Part shown: positions 24,601 through 31,393 of the stretch, piece by piece | Numbering within the stretch: the first letter of the stretch is position 1 | Layout of the letters: each line of letters opens with the position of its first letter | Assembly: GCA_947452415.1 (NCBI GenBank) | Contig: CANGCT010000009.1 | Coordinates: 1-43,595, forward strand | Reading direction: 5' to 3' | DNA length: 43,595 nt | Source: Flavobacteriaceae bacterium | GTDB lineage: Bacteria; Bacteroidota; Bacteroidia; Flavobacteriales; Flavobacteriaceae | The notes under the pieces: model-generated | The model's input: only the letters and a program-made list of their open reading frames with translations | Told to the model about the DNA's origin: nothing | Databases searched by the model: none | Made by a program: the position numbers and the translations under genes

Positions 24601-24915
24601 GTGTATTCAGCAGCGTATTCAGTATACTTTAAAAACTGTGCAATACTTAAAACAGTTGTTTTAAAAGAGGAATTTAATGTAATAGCTTATCCAAATCCAT
24701 ATACAGAAACTTTTAATTTGAGCTTAAAGACATCAAGTTCAGATAAGTTAGGTATTGTGGTTTATGATATGACAGGAAGACTAATCGAGAGAAGAGAAGT
24801 GAAACCTTCAGATATGGTGGAACAACAAATAGGAGATAGTTATCCAACTGGTGTTTACAACGTTGTTGTAACTCAAGGTGAAGAGGTGAGAACTTTGAGG
24901 GTTGTGAAACGATAG
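18661..24915 (+). CDS. Giant T9SS-secreted surface protein: LamG, TIG-like, five MBG-like repeats, Ig-like modules, type A sorting domain
   Basis: 2084 residues. Signal peptide 1-30 (ends FKAQA, cleavage before QD). LamG/concanavalin-like domain at about 33-190 (LNFDGVDDFVNL, FTIEFWMK, WVHVAATRN, LDEVRLW). IPT/TIG-like segment at about 267-350. A jelly-roll 'choice-of-anchor' stretch follows (SQSFTPSINTTLSSVAISVY). Five 77-residue MBG-like repeats run at 594-978, then many Ig-like modules with the recurrent CSG-L-L-GY-GTIQWQKS theme. The C-terminal domain at about 2003-2084 (VIAYPNPYTETFNL, VYDMTGRLI, YPTGVYNVVV) is a type A sorting signal. Likely a surface adhesin; no PorP/SprF partner follows. 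Confidence 0.93.
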   Translation: MKTRRFIEYAHKLSKVLAVFLVLLTFKAQAQDNALNFDGVDDFVNLSRTVGDDFTIEFWMKTTQTGNTGTMWYQGMGIVDAEFGGTVNDFGISLIGNKIAFGVGNPDYTIFSTSLVNTGAWVHVAATRNKSTGLMQLYINGVLEASYTHPNTNSLTTPSYMYVGKDFPSGTYFKGTLDEVRLWSVVRSSQDINSNMNNELSGNPTGLVNYFNFNQGTANGTNTGVTTLNDLSSNLKNGALSNFSLTGSQSNWINGFSWPNTFTGPTISSVTGISSVTGIACTGSDISINGTNLDTATKVSINGTPVSSFTINSSNSITATIAQGTTSGPLVVNTSAGIASGQSITINTMTVAGTIASNQTINVGSVGTGTATVAGESNTSTTNAFYEIYNNYNVSQSFTPSINTTLSSVAISVYRVYYPGTFTLKILNGSGITGTVLSTQSVSITSSGINTIVLPSSVSLISGSNYTLMLSTTTSAHSDILLYYSTSNPYANGVMYQNGTAASSYDLYFKLTYSVPNANWNNLTLTGNIGSVLNWQKSSDINFTNPTTIANNGTTLYAGLIGNLNTTTYFKVVVQSGSCTVLKTNTVSIIVVKKTPSIYNVPIASAINYGQSLQSSQLSGGVASVAGTFAFTTPSTAPSAGTANQDYTFTPTDTTNYTTVTGTVSVTVTQANPSISTAPTASNITYGQTLNFSTLSGGVASVAGTFAFTTPSTLPSAGTANQGYTFTPTDTTNYTTVTGMVSVTVTQATPSISTAPTASSIEYGQTLNFSTLSGGVASVDGTFAFTTPSTLPSAGTANQDYTFTPTDTTNYTTVTGTVSVTVTQATLSITTAPTASSIEYGQTLASSTLSGGVASVSGTFAFTTPSTLPSAGTANQDYTFTPTDTTNYTTVTGMVSVTVTQATPSITTPPKASSICLGNSLASSTLSSGLANVSGSFSFTSPSTNPNAGTTSQEYTFTPTDTINYNTVTGLVSVTVNLTAVPTTTSQTFCTSGTIANLVATGTNIQWYDVATDGNALTSGTALVTGTTYYASQTVATCESTRTAVTVTVNPLPVGSASAQAICSGLASSIALNSTITGTTFTYTAALLSGTVTGYSECSAGCGTSIAQVLTNTSITNTGVVRYTVTPTSPLGCVGAAFTVDVTVNPLPTPAISGTLAFCEGGSSMLDAGAGYASYNWSTGSTTQTTSVSNATTVYVTVTNAAGCATITSAVVEVLPAITITEHPVSTYICSAVGSTALLSVATSISSLSKAWQYRVVTTANPNPSWITITSANAGAVYSSFTLGNLVVTKTATLPAIGTQYRVLVTDSCNRSTTSNLAMLSIITTVKAGAITGPASVCLGSDMKLVVSGYSGTSLQWQSAASATGTFANIAGATSDSYTIYGATADVNKSYRVIVFNSCNATSATTAVKTIVVNPTTVAGTITGAGTVCTGGGATLKLVSNVGTTIQWKYSVDGVSYTNVPTTTLGTATSFATTSTSGITTTYIVTNVTQSTWFKATVKSGLCNTEEAAPVQVIVGTTVAGNLSLTAGSSNTICSGTATSLTLSGYIGTITWQKSANYYTAITPTLTAVTGTTATMSTGVLTNTTTGTTVVVFRANVTLGTCSTVSSIVFPVNILPAAKGGTVAVNNTTGSTVCSGGSKELKVTGYVGSIQWQKSTTSATATDFTNVNGATTSTYNFDAITQNTWFRVVAKNGECVATALSNAIAITVSTPVTVGTITAATNDLCPTNTGTTLTLAGSVGAISWAKSTDNGNTWTTVTGTTATLATGALPVTTTYRAKLTSGSCVDYSTIVVTVKPSTIATVSATASTICSGLTTRVTVVNYGSGTIQWQKATTLTGTYANVTTGTGITSATYVTPALTATTYFRAIITNTDGCSSGTTGIGVTVNPLAVAKTITGSVTATSATTAICTTASQTLTIGAGSIGENIQWQWSSTSAATGTWTNITNANSTTLAAQNYVPVIGAATSATYFRFKITNSCSSAVYSAAYSVYFKNCAILKTVVLKEEFNVIAYPNPYTETFNLSLKTSSSDKLGIVVYDMTGRLIERREVKPSDMVEQQIGDSYPTGVYNVVVTQGEEVRTLRVVKR
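20440..21594 (+). repeat. Five tandem 231-bp coding repeats
   Basis: Units start at 20440, 20671, 20902, 21133 and 21364, each exactly 77 codons. Units 1-4 are nearly identical over long stretches in DNA as well as protein (SGGVASV-GTFAFTTPST and YTFTPTDTTNYTTVTG in each); unit 5 is diverged (SSGLANVSGSFSFTSPST). Exact period and high DNA identity point to recent duplication or ongoing homogenisation, and copy number may vary between strains. Confidence 0.92.
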
Positions 24916-24932
24916 CTTTTTTTTGATTAATG

Positions 24933-24974
24933 AAATACCCCAAAAACTAAATTAGTATTTGGGGTATTTTTTTA
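24933..24974 (+). terminator. Terminator of the T9SS protein gene
   Basis: Perfect 12-bp arms AAATACCCCAAA (24933-24944) and TTTGGGGTATTT (24958-24969), then a T run. It also lies next to the end of clpS on the other strand, where the downstream T run is weak. Confidence 0.9.
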
Positions 24975-25247
24975 TTCTATTTCAGCACTTAATCCTGCTT
25001 CCAGTAATTGGGTGCAAAGTGGTTTTAATTCGTCAAACGAACCTGTTTTTACTGTACATCTTCCTTTATAATGCACTAAAATCGCACATTGTTCGGCTTG
25101 TTCTGAAGTGTGTTTACAAACTTTAATCAAGGTATCAATAACATGATCAAAAGTATTTACATCGTCGTTATAAAGCACAATTTCATGGTTGACGCCCAAT
25201 TGTTCTTCTACTAAAACTTCTTCTTGAACTTTTTCAATGGTACTCAT
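24972..25247 (-). CDS. clpS: ATP-dependent Clp protease adaptor ClpS
   Basis: 91 residues, standard ClpS length. Core motif IVLYNDDVNTFDHVID at about 23-38 carries the Asn-Asp residues that bind N-degron side chains; KVCKHTSEQAEQCAILVHYKG at about 42-62 and the final strand AGLSAEIE match the family. It delivers N-end rule substrates to ClpAP/ClpCP in the cytoplasm. It starts 25 bp after the prmA stop, a prmA-clpS order I recall from other Bacteroidota; probably cotranscribed. Confidence 0.96.
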   Translation of the reverse strand: MSTIEKVQEEVLVEEQLGVNHEIVLYNDDVNTFDHVIDTLIKVCKHTSEQAEQCAILVHYKGRCTVKTGSFDELKPLCTQLLEAGLSAEIE

Positions 25248-25272
25248 AAATCATCAAATATAAAGAAAACTA

Positions 25273-26106
25273 CTAATTTACATATTTCAAAGAAACCCAA
25301 TTGTTTCTTTCGAATTTTTTAACATAAGTTAATCCTTTTTCGGTGCAAGAGGCATCAATAACTGGGATGTCCTCATTGTAAAACCCACTCAATAAAAGTA
25401 TTCCGCCTTTGTTTAAACAATCTGCATAGGCTTGCATATCGTTTAATAAAATATTTCTATTAATGTTAGCAATGATTAAATCATAACTTTTACCTTTAAG
25501 CATAGCTGCTTCTCCTTCATAAATGGTAATTTCATGGCAGTTATTACGTTCAGCATTTTCAATTGAATTCAAATAACACCAGTTGTCAATATCAATAGCG
25601 TCAATAGGTTTGGCACCTTTCATTTCGGCAAGAATTGCAAGAATTGCAGTTCCGCAGCCCATATCAAGGGTTTTCAATCCAGTTACATCTGTTTCTAACA
25701 AATGTTGAATCATCATGTGTGTAGTTTCGTGGTGTCCTGTACCGAAACTCATTTTAGGTTCAATAACAATATCAAATTCGGCTTCTGTTTTTGGATGGAA
25801 TGGTGCGCGAACATGGCAATTTCCATCTACATCAATAGGCTCAAAATTCTTTTCCCATTCTTCATTCCAGTTCACTTGGTCTATTTCTTCTATAGAATGT
25901 GTAATAGTAAATTCTGGAGAAGTTAAAATGTAAATATCTTCTAATACATTATCAGTGCAAAGGTCTTTTTGGATGTAAGCCACAATTCCTAAATCGGTTT
26001 CAATAAAACTTTCAAAGGCTTTTTCTCCCAATTCAGCAATTAAAATTTCCGATCCCGATTCTTTGGGTGTAATGGTAAAATGATAGCCTAAATATATATT
26101 TGACAT
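25273..26106 (-). CDS. prmA: Ribosomal protein L11 methyltransferase PrmA
   Basis: 277 residues. SAM-dependent methyltransferase that trimethylates ribosomal protein L11. N-terminal substrate-recognition domain at about 1-100; signature MSFGTGHHETTH at 119-130 and SAM-binding LDMGCGTAILAI at 147-158; acidic IDAIDIDNWC at 168-177; IIANINRNILL (NxN motif of PrmA). Length and motif order fit. The TACCTTTG -7 element at 26121-26128 (minus) lies 15 bp upstream of the ATG. Confidence 0.95.
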   Translation of the reverse strand: MSNIYLGYHFTITPKESGSEILIAELGEKAFESFIETDLGIVAYIQKDLCTDNVLEDIYILTSPEFTITHSIEEIDQVNWNEEWEKNFEPIDVDGNCHVRAPFHPKTEAEFDIVIEPKMSFGTGHHETTHMMIQHLLETDVTGLKTLDMGCGTAILAILAEMKGAKPIDAIDIDNWCYLNSIENAERNNCHEITIYEGEAAMLKGKSYDLIIANINRNILLNDMQAYADCLNKGGILLLSGFYNEDIPVIDASCTEKGLTYVKKFERNNWVSLKYVN

Positions 26107-26120
26107 GTAATAATTTTTTG

Positions 26121-26128
26121 CAAAGGTA
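26121..26128 (-). promoter_or_regulatory. -7 element of the prmA-clpS operon
   Basis: TACCTTTG on the minus strand, an exact TAnnTTTG match followed by CAAAAAATT, giving a leader of only about 10 nt. Confidence 0.6.
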
Positions 26129-26165
26129 AGAATACAAAATCAAAAGTAAGGGTACTATAAAAAAA

Positions 26166-26186
26166 AACCTAGCTTTCGGCTAGGTT
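26166..26186 (-). terminator. Terminator of the small secreted protein gene
   Basis: AACCTAGC (minus 26186-26179) pairs perfectly with GCTAGGTT (26173-26166) around a 5-nt loop, followed on the minus strand by a T run. It lies directly after the stop of the gene at 26193. Confidence 0.9.
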
Positions 26187-26192
26187 GGATAC

Positions 26193-26588
26193 TTATTTCT
26201 TTGGTTGCTCACATTCATAAATAACCCTGTTATAGATGTCGTGAACATTTTCAAATTCCCTCATTATTTCTGCATCAGGGGCTTTGGATTTTATTAACTC
26301 GTTAAGTGATTTAGTATGGTTTTTCAATACTGTAAGTACCGATTCTAATCTTGGAGATCTTATTTCTTGTGGTATTGTAGTTATATCTAAAGCATCTACT
26401 TTGGTAACTAATTCTTGAGAATTAAGTTTTATTGGTTTGAAATCTCCCTCCTCTGATGGTTTAAAAGAATTAGACATCAATTCGTGAAAACTCCCTAATT
26501 GTTTCCAATTTTCAGTAACAGATTGCGCCAAAATAGTATTAATTGTCATAAATAATGCAATGGCCATTAATGATTTTAGTAATTTCAT
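26193..26588 (-). CDS. Small secreted/periplasmic helical protein of unknown function
   Basis: 131 residues with a Sec signal peptide (MKLLKSLMAIALFMTINTILA, cleavage before QS). The mature part is mostly helical: WKQLGSFHELMSNSFKPSEEGD, LESVLTVLKNHTKSLNELIKS and MREFENVHDIYNRVIYECEQP. The spacing of His and Asn residues (FHELMS...FKPSEEGDFKPI) recalls small periplasmic helical-bundle proteins of Bacteroidota, but I cannot assign a family. Monocistronic, own terminator. Confidence 0.78.
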   Translation of the reverse strand: MKLLKSLMAIALFMTINTILAQSVTENWKQLGSFHELMSNSFKPSEEGDFKPIKLNSQELVTKVDALDITTIPQEIRSPRLESVLTVLKNHTKSLNELIKSKAPDAEIMREFENVHDIYNRVIYECEQPKK

Positions 26589-26739
26589 ATTTTAATTTAT
26601 TAATACTACAATGATACTAAATATTGTTAGTATAGAATAATATTGGAAAATAGTTTGTGTTTTTTTTTGAACAAATTAGTATTAATTGAAATGTTATTTA
26701 TGAATTTAAGACAATCTTTATTAGTTAAATAAATAAATT

Positions 26740-27198
26740 TTACAATTCATTGGCTTCTTTTAAAACAAATAGTTCCAATTCTTCTGAAATTTTATAATTG
26801 GTTGTTTTTATCTTTTCTAAAAATGGTTTTACAAATGGGATAACTCCGTTTTGTTTAGCAATAATTAGTATTTCAAGAATTCCAATAAAATGCATATTGA
26901 ATTTTTGAGCTATAATTATAGCATTAGGTTTTTCAAGAATTAAGATGCAATCTGGATTTTCTAAAGCTAAAGCCATTGCGCTTGATTCTTCTTTTGCTAG
27001 TTTAATTTCTAATATTTTTTGACGCATTTTATCCGTTACCGTTTCAATGGTAATCCAACAAGGCAATTTGCCTTTAAATTTTTTTGCGATTTCCTGGGTC
27101 GTATAGACTTGCCCGTAAAGTTTTTGTAAAATATCTAATGCTTCAATTTCAAATAGAATTCGGAGACAATTCACATCGGAAAGAATTATTTTATGCAT
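26740..27198 (-). CDS. PIN-like protein of the DUF3368 type, no partner antitoxin seen
   Basis: 152 residues. N-terminal IILSDVNCLRILFEI with Asp8, LDILQKLYGQVYTTQEIAKKF and KEESSAMALALENPD (Glu71) follow the DUF3368 PIN-domain pattern; FIGILEILIIAKQNGVI matches its C-terminal helix. PIN proteins are Mg-dependent RNases and usually toxins. The expected acidic 'LIIDD' strand is LILEKPNAII here, so at least one acidic metal ligand of the family seems lost. No antitoxin ORF lies in the 215 bp upstream or after the stop. It may be an inactive remnant or a lone PIN protein. Confidence 0.72.
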   Translation of the reverse strand: MHKIILSDVNCLRILFEIEALDILQKLYGQVYTTQEIAKKFKGKLPCWITIETVTDKMRQKILEIKLAKEESSAMALALENPDCILILEKPNAIIIAQKFNMHFIGILEILIIAKQNGVIPFVKPFLEKIKTTNYKISEELELFVLKEANEL

Positions 27199-27413
27199 TT
27201 GTTTTTTTGCTAGTAGGTTTAGTAATTAAACAATTATTTTATAAAAATATCTTTAATTACCGCAATGTTAGTTTATTAAAACTATAATAACTATTAATAA
27301 ACGTTAACTTTTAATTTATAAGTTAATAGTTAAGTAAATTTTAAGATAATAAAATAGTAAAGTAGGTAACTATTTAAATAGTATAAAAGTAAGTAATTTT
27401 TTTTCTATTGGAT
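27199..27413. other. Very AT-rich intergenic region, no gene seen
   Basis: 215 bp upstream of the PIN-like gene with many short TTAA/AAGTTAA motifs; an imperfect palindrome TTAACTT (27304-27310) / AAGTTAA (27320-27326). No ORF on either strand that could encode an antitoxin. Confidence 0.4.
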
Positions 27414-28184
27414 TTAAGTGAAAAATGATTTCCTTATTCCAATTAAAACAAAAATTAATGAGGTGTAAATAATAAAAAATGGCACAATAAATTCAATCCA
27501 TCCTGAGGGAAGCATTATGGCAATAATTAGCAATTGAAATCCTAATCCGTAAAGGGAAAGAAATGTCATGAACCAATTTGGGAATGTTTTTACTTTATAA
27601 GCTTCAGAATCTAAGAGGTGAATTATTTTATCAAATACACCATAAACTAGTGAATAAATTGAAAATAATACATCAACAGATTTTTGACTTTCTCCTGGCA
27701 AAGCTCTAGGCGATTTGTATTCAAATATCTTGCTTGTAGTATCTCCACCAACCGATTTTGTTCTTAAAATTACATAGTAATAATTGTATAAGGTTCCTTG
27801 TAATTGAATTCCGATGAAAGCTAGAAATGTTAACCAAATTGTAGTTTTAGAAACATAACAAATGGTCATCAGAAATAAAAAATTCAGAATAATATCAAAC
27901 ACACTATCTAAATATCTTCCTACATAAGAAGGTGTGTTTTTTAAACGTGCCAATTCGCCATCGGCAGCATCGATCCCTGATTTTAAAACTATAAAAAATC
28001 CAGCTAATAAATAGTGATTATTTAAAATACAATAAATAGCAATCAAACCAGTAATTCCAAAGAGAATAGTAACGTGAATAGGAGTGAAGCGAGTATTTTT
28101 AAGTTGATTAGCAAGAAATCTCCCAAAGAATCTTCCGTAATCGGATAGGTCTATAAATTTATCTTCTGCTGCAAGTTTAGACAT
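27414..28184 (-). CDS. CDP-alcohol phosphatidyltransferase family membrane enzyme
   Basis: 256 residues, about six membrane helices. Complete CDP-alcohol phosphotransferase motif D72-x2-D75-G76-x2-A79-R80-x8-G89-x3-D93-x3-D97, embedded in GIDAADGELARLKN and VGRYLDSVFD. It transfers a phosphoalcohol from a CDP-alcohol to an acceptor alcohol in the inner membrane. The family includes phosphatidylglycerophosphate, phosphatidylserine and inositol-type synthases; the acceptor here is not readable. It lies 69 bp downstream of ctaA on the same strand. Confidence 0.9.
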   Translation of the reverse strand: MSKLAAEDKFIDLSDYGRFFGRFLANQLKNTRFTPIHVTILFGITGLIAIYCILNNHYLLAGFFIVLKSGIDAADGELARLKNTPSYVGRYLDSVFDIILNFLFLMTICYVSKTTIWLTFLAFIGIQLQGTLYNYYYVILRTKSVGGDTTSKIFEYKSPRALPGESQKSVDVLFSIYSLVYGVFDKIIHLLDSEAYKVKTFPNWFMTFLSLYGLGFQLLIIAIMLPSGWIEFIVPFFIIYTSLIFVLIGIRKSFFT

Positions 28185-28253
28185 TTAAAATTGGTAAAAA
28201 GAACTGTGACAATATAGTCGGATTGTCCACGATTGAAACCATGGATTATTAAT

Positions 28254-29273
28254 TTATTTGGATAATCGATGTAATAAATAAGTCATTGTTGCCAATAAAA
28301 AGAATGCCATGGCTTGGTGTGTAACGCCCAACCACATAGGAACGCCATATAACAATGTTAGAACACCAAGTGTAAATTGAAAAAATACTAACAATACCAA
28401 AATATTTAATCCGTTTTTTTGTTCTTTAGAAAGCGTGTGTTTTTTACTTTTGAAAAACAAAAATAAAATTAAAGCTACTACTACATAAGCAATAGTTCGG
28501 TGTACAAATTGAACGCCACTTTTTCCTTCTGTAAATCGCAAAAGCCAAGAATCTTTTTCTACTAAAATACTTTCGTGAAAAAATTGTCCATCACTCATTA
28601 AAGGCCAATGGTTATGAATAAAACCAGCATCTAAACCAGCAACAAATCCTCCGTAAATTATTTGCAACAGCAAAAAAGCAAAGGTGATTCTGGCTATTTT
28701 TTTTAAGGGAATTATAACTTCGCGTTTAGCTGGATAAATTAAATCTAAAGCTACCCAAAGGGTATAAGCAAATGTAATAAAGGCAAAAGTTAAATGTAAA
28801 GAAAGGCGAAAATGACTCACATCGGGATTGTTTACCAAACCACTTTTTACCATAAACCAACCCAAAAATCCTTGAAAAGCACCCATTGCTAAAAGGATGC
28901 CGCATTTTTTTAAGGTTTCTGCATCTAATTTTTTCTTTATCAAAAAATATACAAATGGAATTATGAAAACCAATCCAATTATACGACCGATAAATCGGTG
29001 AAACCATTCCCAAAAATAAATAAATTTATAATCGGCAAGTTGAAAATTATTATGAATATTGACTAATTTGTATTCTGGAAATTGTTTGTAAGCTTCAAAT
29101 GCCTGTTGCCACGTGGCTTCAGTTAACGGCGGAAAAGTGTCGGTTACCAAATGCCAATCGGTCATAGAAAGTCCGGAATTAGTTAGGCGCGTGATGCCAC
29201 CAACTACCACCATTACAAATACTAAAAAACAACCAGATAAAAGCCAGATTATTACAGATTTATTTTGTTTCAT
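28254..29273 (-). CDS. ctaA: Heme A synthase (COX15/CtaA family)
   Basis: 339 residues, eight-helix membrane enzyme that oxidises heme O to heme A for cytochrome c oxidase. Motifs: VVVGGITRLTNSGLSMTDWH at 22-41, EWFHRFIGRIIG at 89-100, VHRTIAYVVVA and THQAMAFFLLA near the C-terminus carrying heme-ligand histidines. The family's type with a C-x6-C loop pair is not seen, which fits the Bacteroidota/alpha-proteobacterial subtype. Only 2 bp separate its ATG from the stop of the ParE-like toxin gene upstream, so it may depend on that operon's promoter. Confidence 0.95.
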   Translation of the reverse strand: MKQNKSVIIWLLSGCFLVFVMVVVGGITRLTNSGLSMTDWHLVTDTFPPLTEATWQQAFEAYKQFPEYKLVNIHNNFQLADYKFIYFWEWFHRFIGRIIGLVFIIPFVYFLIKKKLDAETLKKCGILLAMGAFQGFLGWFMVKSGLVNNPDVSHFRLSLHLTFAFITFAYTLWVALDLIYPAKREVIIPLKKIARITFAFLLLQIIYGGFVAGLDAGFIHNHWPLMSDGQFFHESILVEKDSWLLRFTEGKSGVQFVHRTIAYVVVALILFLFFKSKKHTLSKEQKNGLNILVLLVFFQFTLGVLTLLYGVPMWLGVTHQAMAFFLLATMTYLLHRLSK

Positions 29274-29275
29274 TT

Positions 29276-29581
29276 TTATTTTATTGGAAAATTTTGGGGA
29301 TTTTGTCTTGTGTCCCAGATGTCTAGAACCTTTATTTTGAATTCATTAATTTCAAAAATTAGATAATAATCTCGAACTAAAACAGCTCTGATATTTTCGG
29401 CATTTGTAGCAATAGATGCTTCTGGATTAATAGCAATTCTTTCTATTGTTTCAGAGAAATAAATATTAAGTTTTTTACTGTAAACTTTTGATTTGTTCCT
29501 AATATTCCAATATTCAAAAATAGAATTTCTAGTTTTCCTAGCAAATGAAGTCCAAATTATTTTTCTTGCTCTTGAAACCAT
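29276..29581 (-). CDS. RelE/ParE-family toxin
   Basis: 101 residues with the ParE/RelE plasmid-stabilisation fold: KIIWTSFARKTRNSIFEYW (first helices), SKKLNIYFSETIERIAINPEAS, then the strand block ENIRAVLVRDYYLIFEINEFKIKVLDIWDTRQNP, whose RDYYLIFEI and LDIWDTRQNP are family signatures. ParE members poison gyrase and RelE members cut mRNA; the subtype cannot be told. It overlaps the antitoxin gene by 25 bp and stops 2 bp before ctaA. Confidence 0.9.
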   Translation of the reverse strand: MVSRARKIIWTSFARKTRNSIFEYWNIRNKSKVYSKKLNIYFSETIERIAINPEASIATNAENIRAVLVRDYYLIFEINEFKIKVLDIWDTRQNPQNFPIK

Positions 29582-29844
29582 TTTTCTAATTCTAATTGAT
29601 CTTCTTCATGCGAAATAAAATCTCCATTCTCAATTTGTTTTAAAGAAATATCAATTCTAGCTTGCTGCCATTCATTTAGAATTAGAACTTTTTCAGTTTT
29701 AATATAAGTAGTTGGTGGTTCATTTACTTTATGAATTGTTTGTTGAATATTGTTTAAAACAGCTTCAATTTTCATCAAAGTTTCTAAATCATTCGTGTGA
29801 ATAATTTTTGCTATCAATTCTAATTTTAGTTCTGCGATATTCAT
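29557..29844 (-). CDS. Antitoxin of the ParE-type pair
   Basis: 95 residues, upstream of and overlapping the toxin by 25 bp, the usual antitoxin-first order. N-terminal helix MNIAELKLELIAKIIHTND resembles the small 'LKLELIEKI--t-d-ell-kI' antitoxins common in Bacteroidota; the C-terminal ISHEEDQLELEKWFQEQ is acidic and amphipathic, as in toxin-wrapping tails. No clear DNA-binding motif, so autoregulation is uncertain. Confidence 0.82.
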   Translation of the reverse strand: MNIAELKLELIAKIIHTNDLETLMKIEAVLNNIQQTIHKVNEPPTTYIKTEKVLILNEWQQARIDISLKQIENGDFISHEEDQLELEKWFQEQEK

Positions 29845-29900
29845 AAATCTAATTTTTTATAAAATTATATTTTTTTTCATTTAGAAGAAAAAAACAATAG

Positions 29901-31316
29901 TTAAACTTTCTGTAAGCCTAATTTCTCAGCCCGTTTCAAAACAAACTCATAAGCTGCATGGTATTCATTCGGGATTTTACCATCTAGAATTGCTTCTTTC
30001 ACAGCTTCTTTTAGCATTCCAATTTCACGTGAAGGCTTTAAGTTAAAGAGCTCCATAATTTGTTCCCCTGAAATTGGTGGCTGAAATTGGCGCACATGAT
30101 CGCGTGCTTCCACTTCAATTATTTTCTTACGGACAACATCAAAATTGTTGTGGTATTTCTTAAATTTTGCAGGATTTTTGGTCGTAATATCCGCCTCACA
30201 TAACGTCATTAAATCATCTACATCTTCTCCTGCATCAAATACCAAACGACGAACTGCCGAATCGGTTACAATTTCTTGAGCCAAGACAATTGGTCTAGAA
30301 CTCATCATTACCATTTTTTGCACAAACTTTAACTTGTTATTTAAAGGCATGTGCAAGCGTTCGAAGATTTTCTTTGCCATTTTTCCTCCTAAAAATTCAT
30401 GACCATGAAAGGTCCAGCCTTGTTTTTTGGAGAATTTTTTGGTAGGTGCTTTTCCAATATCATGCAGTAAAGCCGACCAACGCAACCAAACATCATCTGT
30501 ATTTGGACAGATATTATCCACCACTTCCAAGGTATGATAAAAGTTGTTTTTGTGGGTATGTCCTTCAATTTCTTCTACATTATTTAAAGCAGTAAGCTCG
30601 GGTAAAATAATATCTAAAAGACCAGTTTTGTATAAATGTAAAAATCCAATAGACGGTTTGTCTGTAGAAAGAATTTTGTTTAATTCCTCTACAATTCGTT
30701 CGCCAGAAATGATGTTAATACGTTCTTTATTGCGTTCAATTGCTGTTAACGATTCTGCTTCAATTTCAAAATTTAATTGGGTAGCAAATCGAATTCCTCT
30801 CAACATTCGTAAAGGATCATCCGAATAGGTGATATCTGGATTTAATGGAGTTCGTAGTAGTTTGTTTTCTAAATCTTCCAAACCATTAAATGGATCTACC
30901 AAATCTCCATAATTTCTTGTATTCAAAGAAAAAGCCAAAGAATTTATGGTGAAATCCCGACGATTTTGATCGTCTTCAAGAGTTCCGTTTTCTACAATAG
31001 GATTGCGACTGTCTTGGTTGTAACTTTCTTTTCGGGCACCTACAAATTCGACGTCAATTTCTTTGTAGCGCAACATTGCGGTTCCATAATTCTTAAAAAC
31101 CTGAACTTTTGGATTGTTAGGGAGTAATTCAGATACTTTTAAAGCTAAATCAATCCCTGAACCTATAGCAACAATATCAATATCTTTTTTAAAATCGCGT
31201 TGCAATAAAAAATCGCGAACAAAACCGCCAATCACATAACTATCCACGTTAAGTTCTTGACTTGCTTGTGCAATGATTTTAAATATGGGGTTATCTAGTG
31301 CTTTAGTGTAGTTCAT
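29901..31316 (-). CDS. cca: CCA tRNA nucleotidyltransferase with HD domain
   Basis: 471 residues. Class II nucleotidyltransferase: YVIGGFVRDFLLQ at 27-39 and the catalytic KDIDIVAIG at about 44-52 (DxD), RRDFTINSLAFS, then the DDPLRMLRGIRFATQL motif. A central HD domain (WSALLHDIGKAPTK, GHEFLGGKMAKKI) adds a metal-dependent phosphohydrolase. It builds or repairs the 3' CCA of tRNA; relevant here because the ssrA gene does not encode its own CCA. Preceded by the hairpin element at 31331-31389. Confidence 0.95.
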   Translation of the reverse strand: MNYTKALDNPIFKIIAQASQELNVDSYVIGGFVRDFLLQRDFKKDIDIVAIGSGIDLALKVSELLPNNPKVQVFKNYGTAMLRYKEIDVEFVGARKESYNQDSRNPIVENGTLEDDQNRRDFTINSLAFSLNTRNYGDLVDPFNGLEDLENKLLRTPLNPDITYSDDPLRMLRGIRFATQLNFEIEAESLTAIERNKERINIISGERIVEELNKILSTDKPSIGFLHLYKTGLLDIILPELTALNNVEEIEGHTHKNNFYHTLEVVDNICPNTDDVWLRWSALLHDIGKAPTKKFSKKQGWTFHGHEFLGGKMAKKIFERLHMPLNNKLKFVQKMVMMSSRPIVLAQEIVTDSAVRRLVFDAGEDVDDLMTLCEADITTKNPAKFKKYHNNFDVVRKKIIEVEARDHVRQFQPPISGEQIMELFNLKPSREIGMLKEAVKEAILDGKIPNEYHAAYEFVLKRAEKLGLQKV

Positions 31317-31330
31317 TTTTTTTGTTTAAG

Positions 31331-31389
31331 GTTTCAAGTTTAAGGTTTCAAGTTTACTAACCTTAAACTTGAAACCTTAAACTTGAAAC
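31331..31389. repeat. Perfect 26-bp hairpin built from 14-bp repeats
   Basis: Left arm 31331-31356 and right arm 31364-31389 are exact reverse complements, separated by 7 bp. Each arm consists of tandem copies of AAGGTTTCAAGTTT (about two per arm; partial copies extend outward on the left). It fills almost all of the 77-bp gap between tsaC and cca. The U-rich side is on the plus strand, so it is not a standard terminator for the minus-strand genes. Confidence 0.9.
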
Positions 31390-31393
31390 TTTA

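Noticed and set aside
31331..31389. Hairpin as rho-independent terminator of tsaC
   Set aside because: No T run follows on the minus strand; after the arm the sequence is A-rich on that strand.
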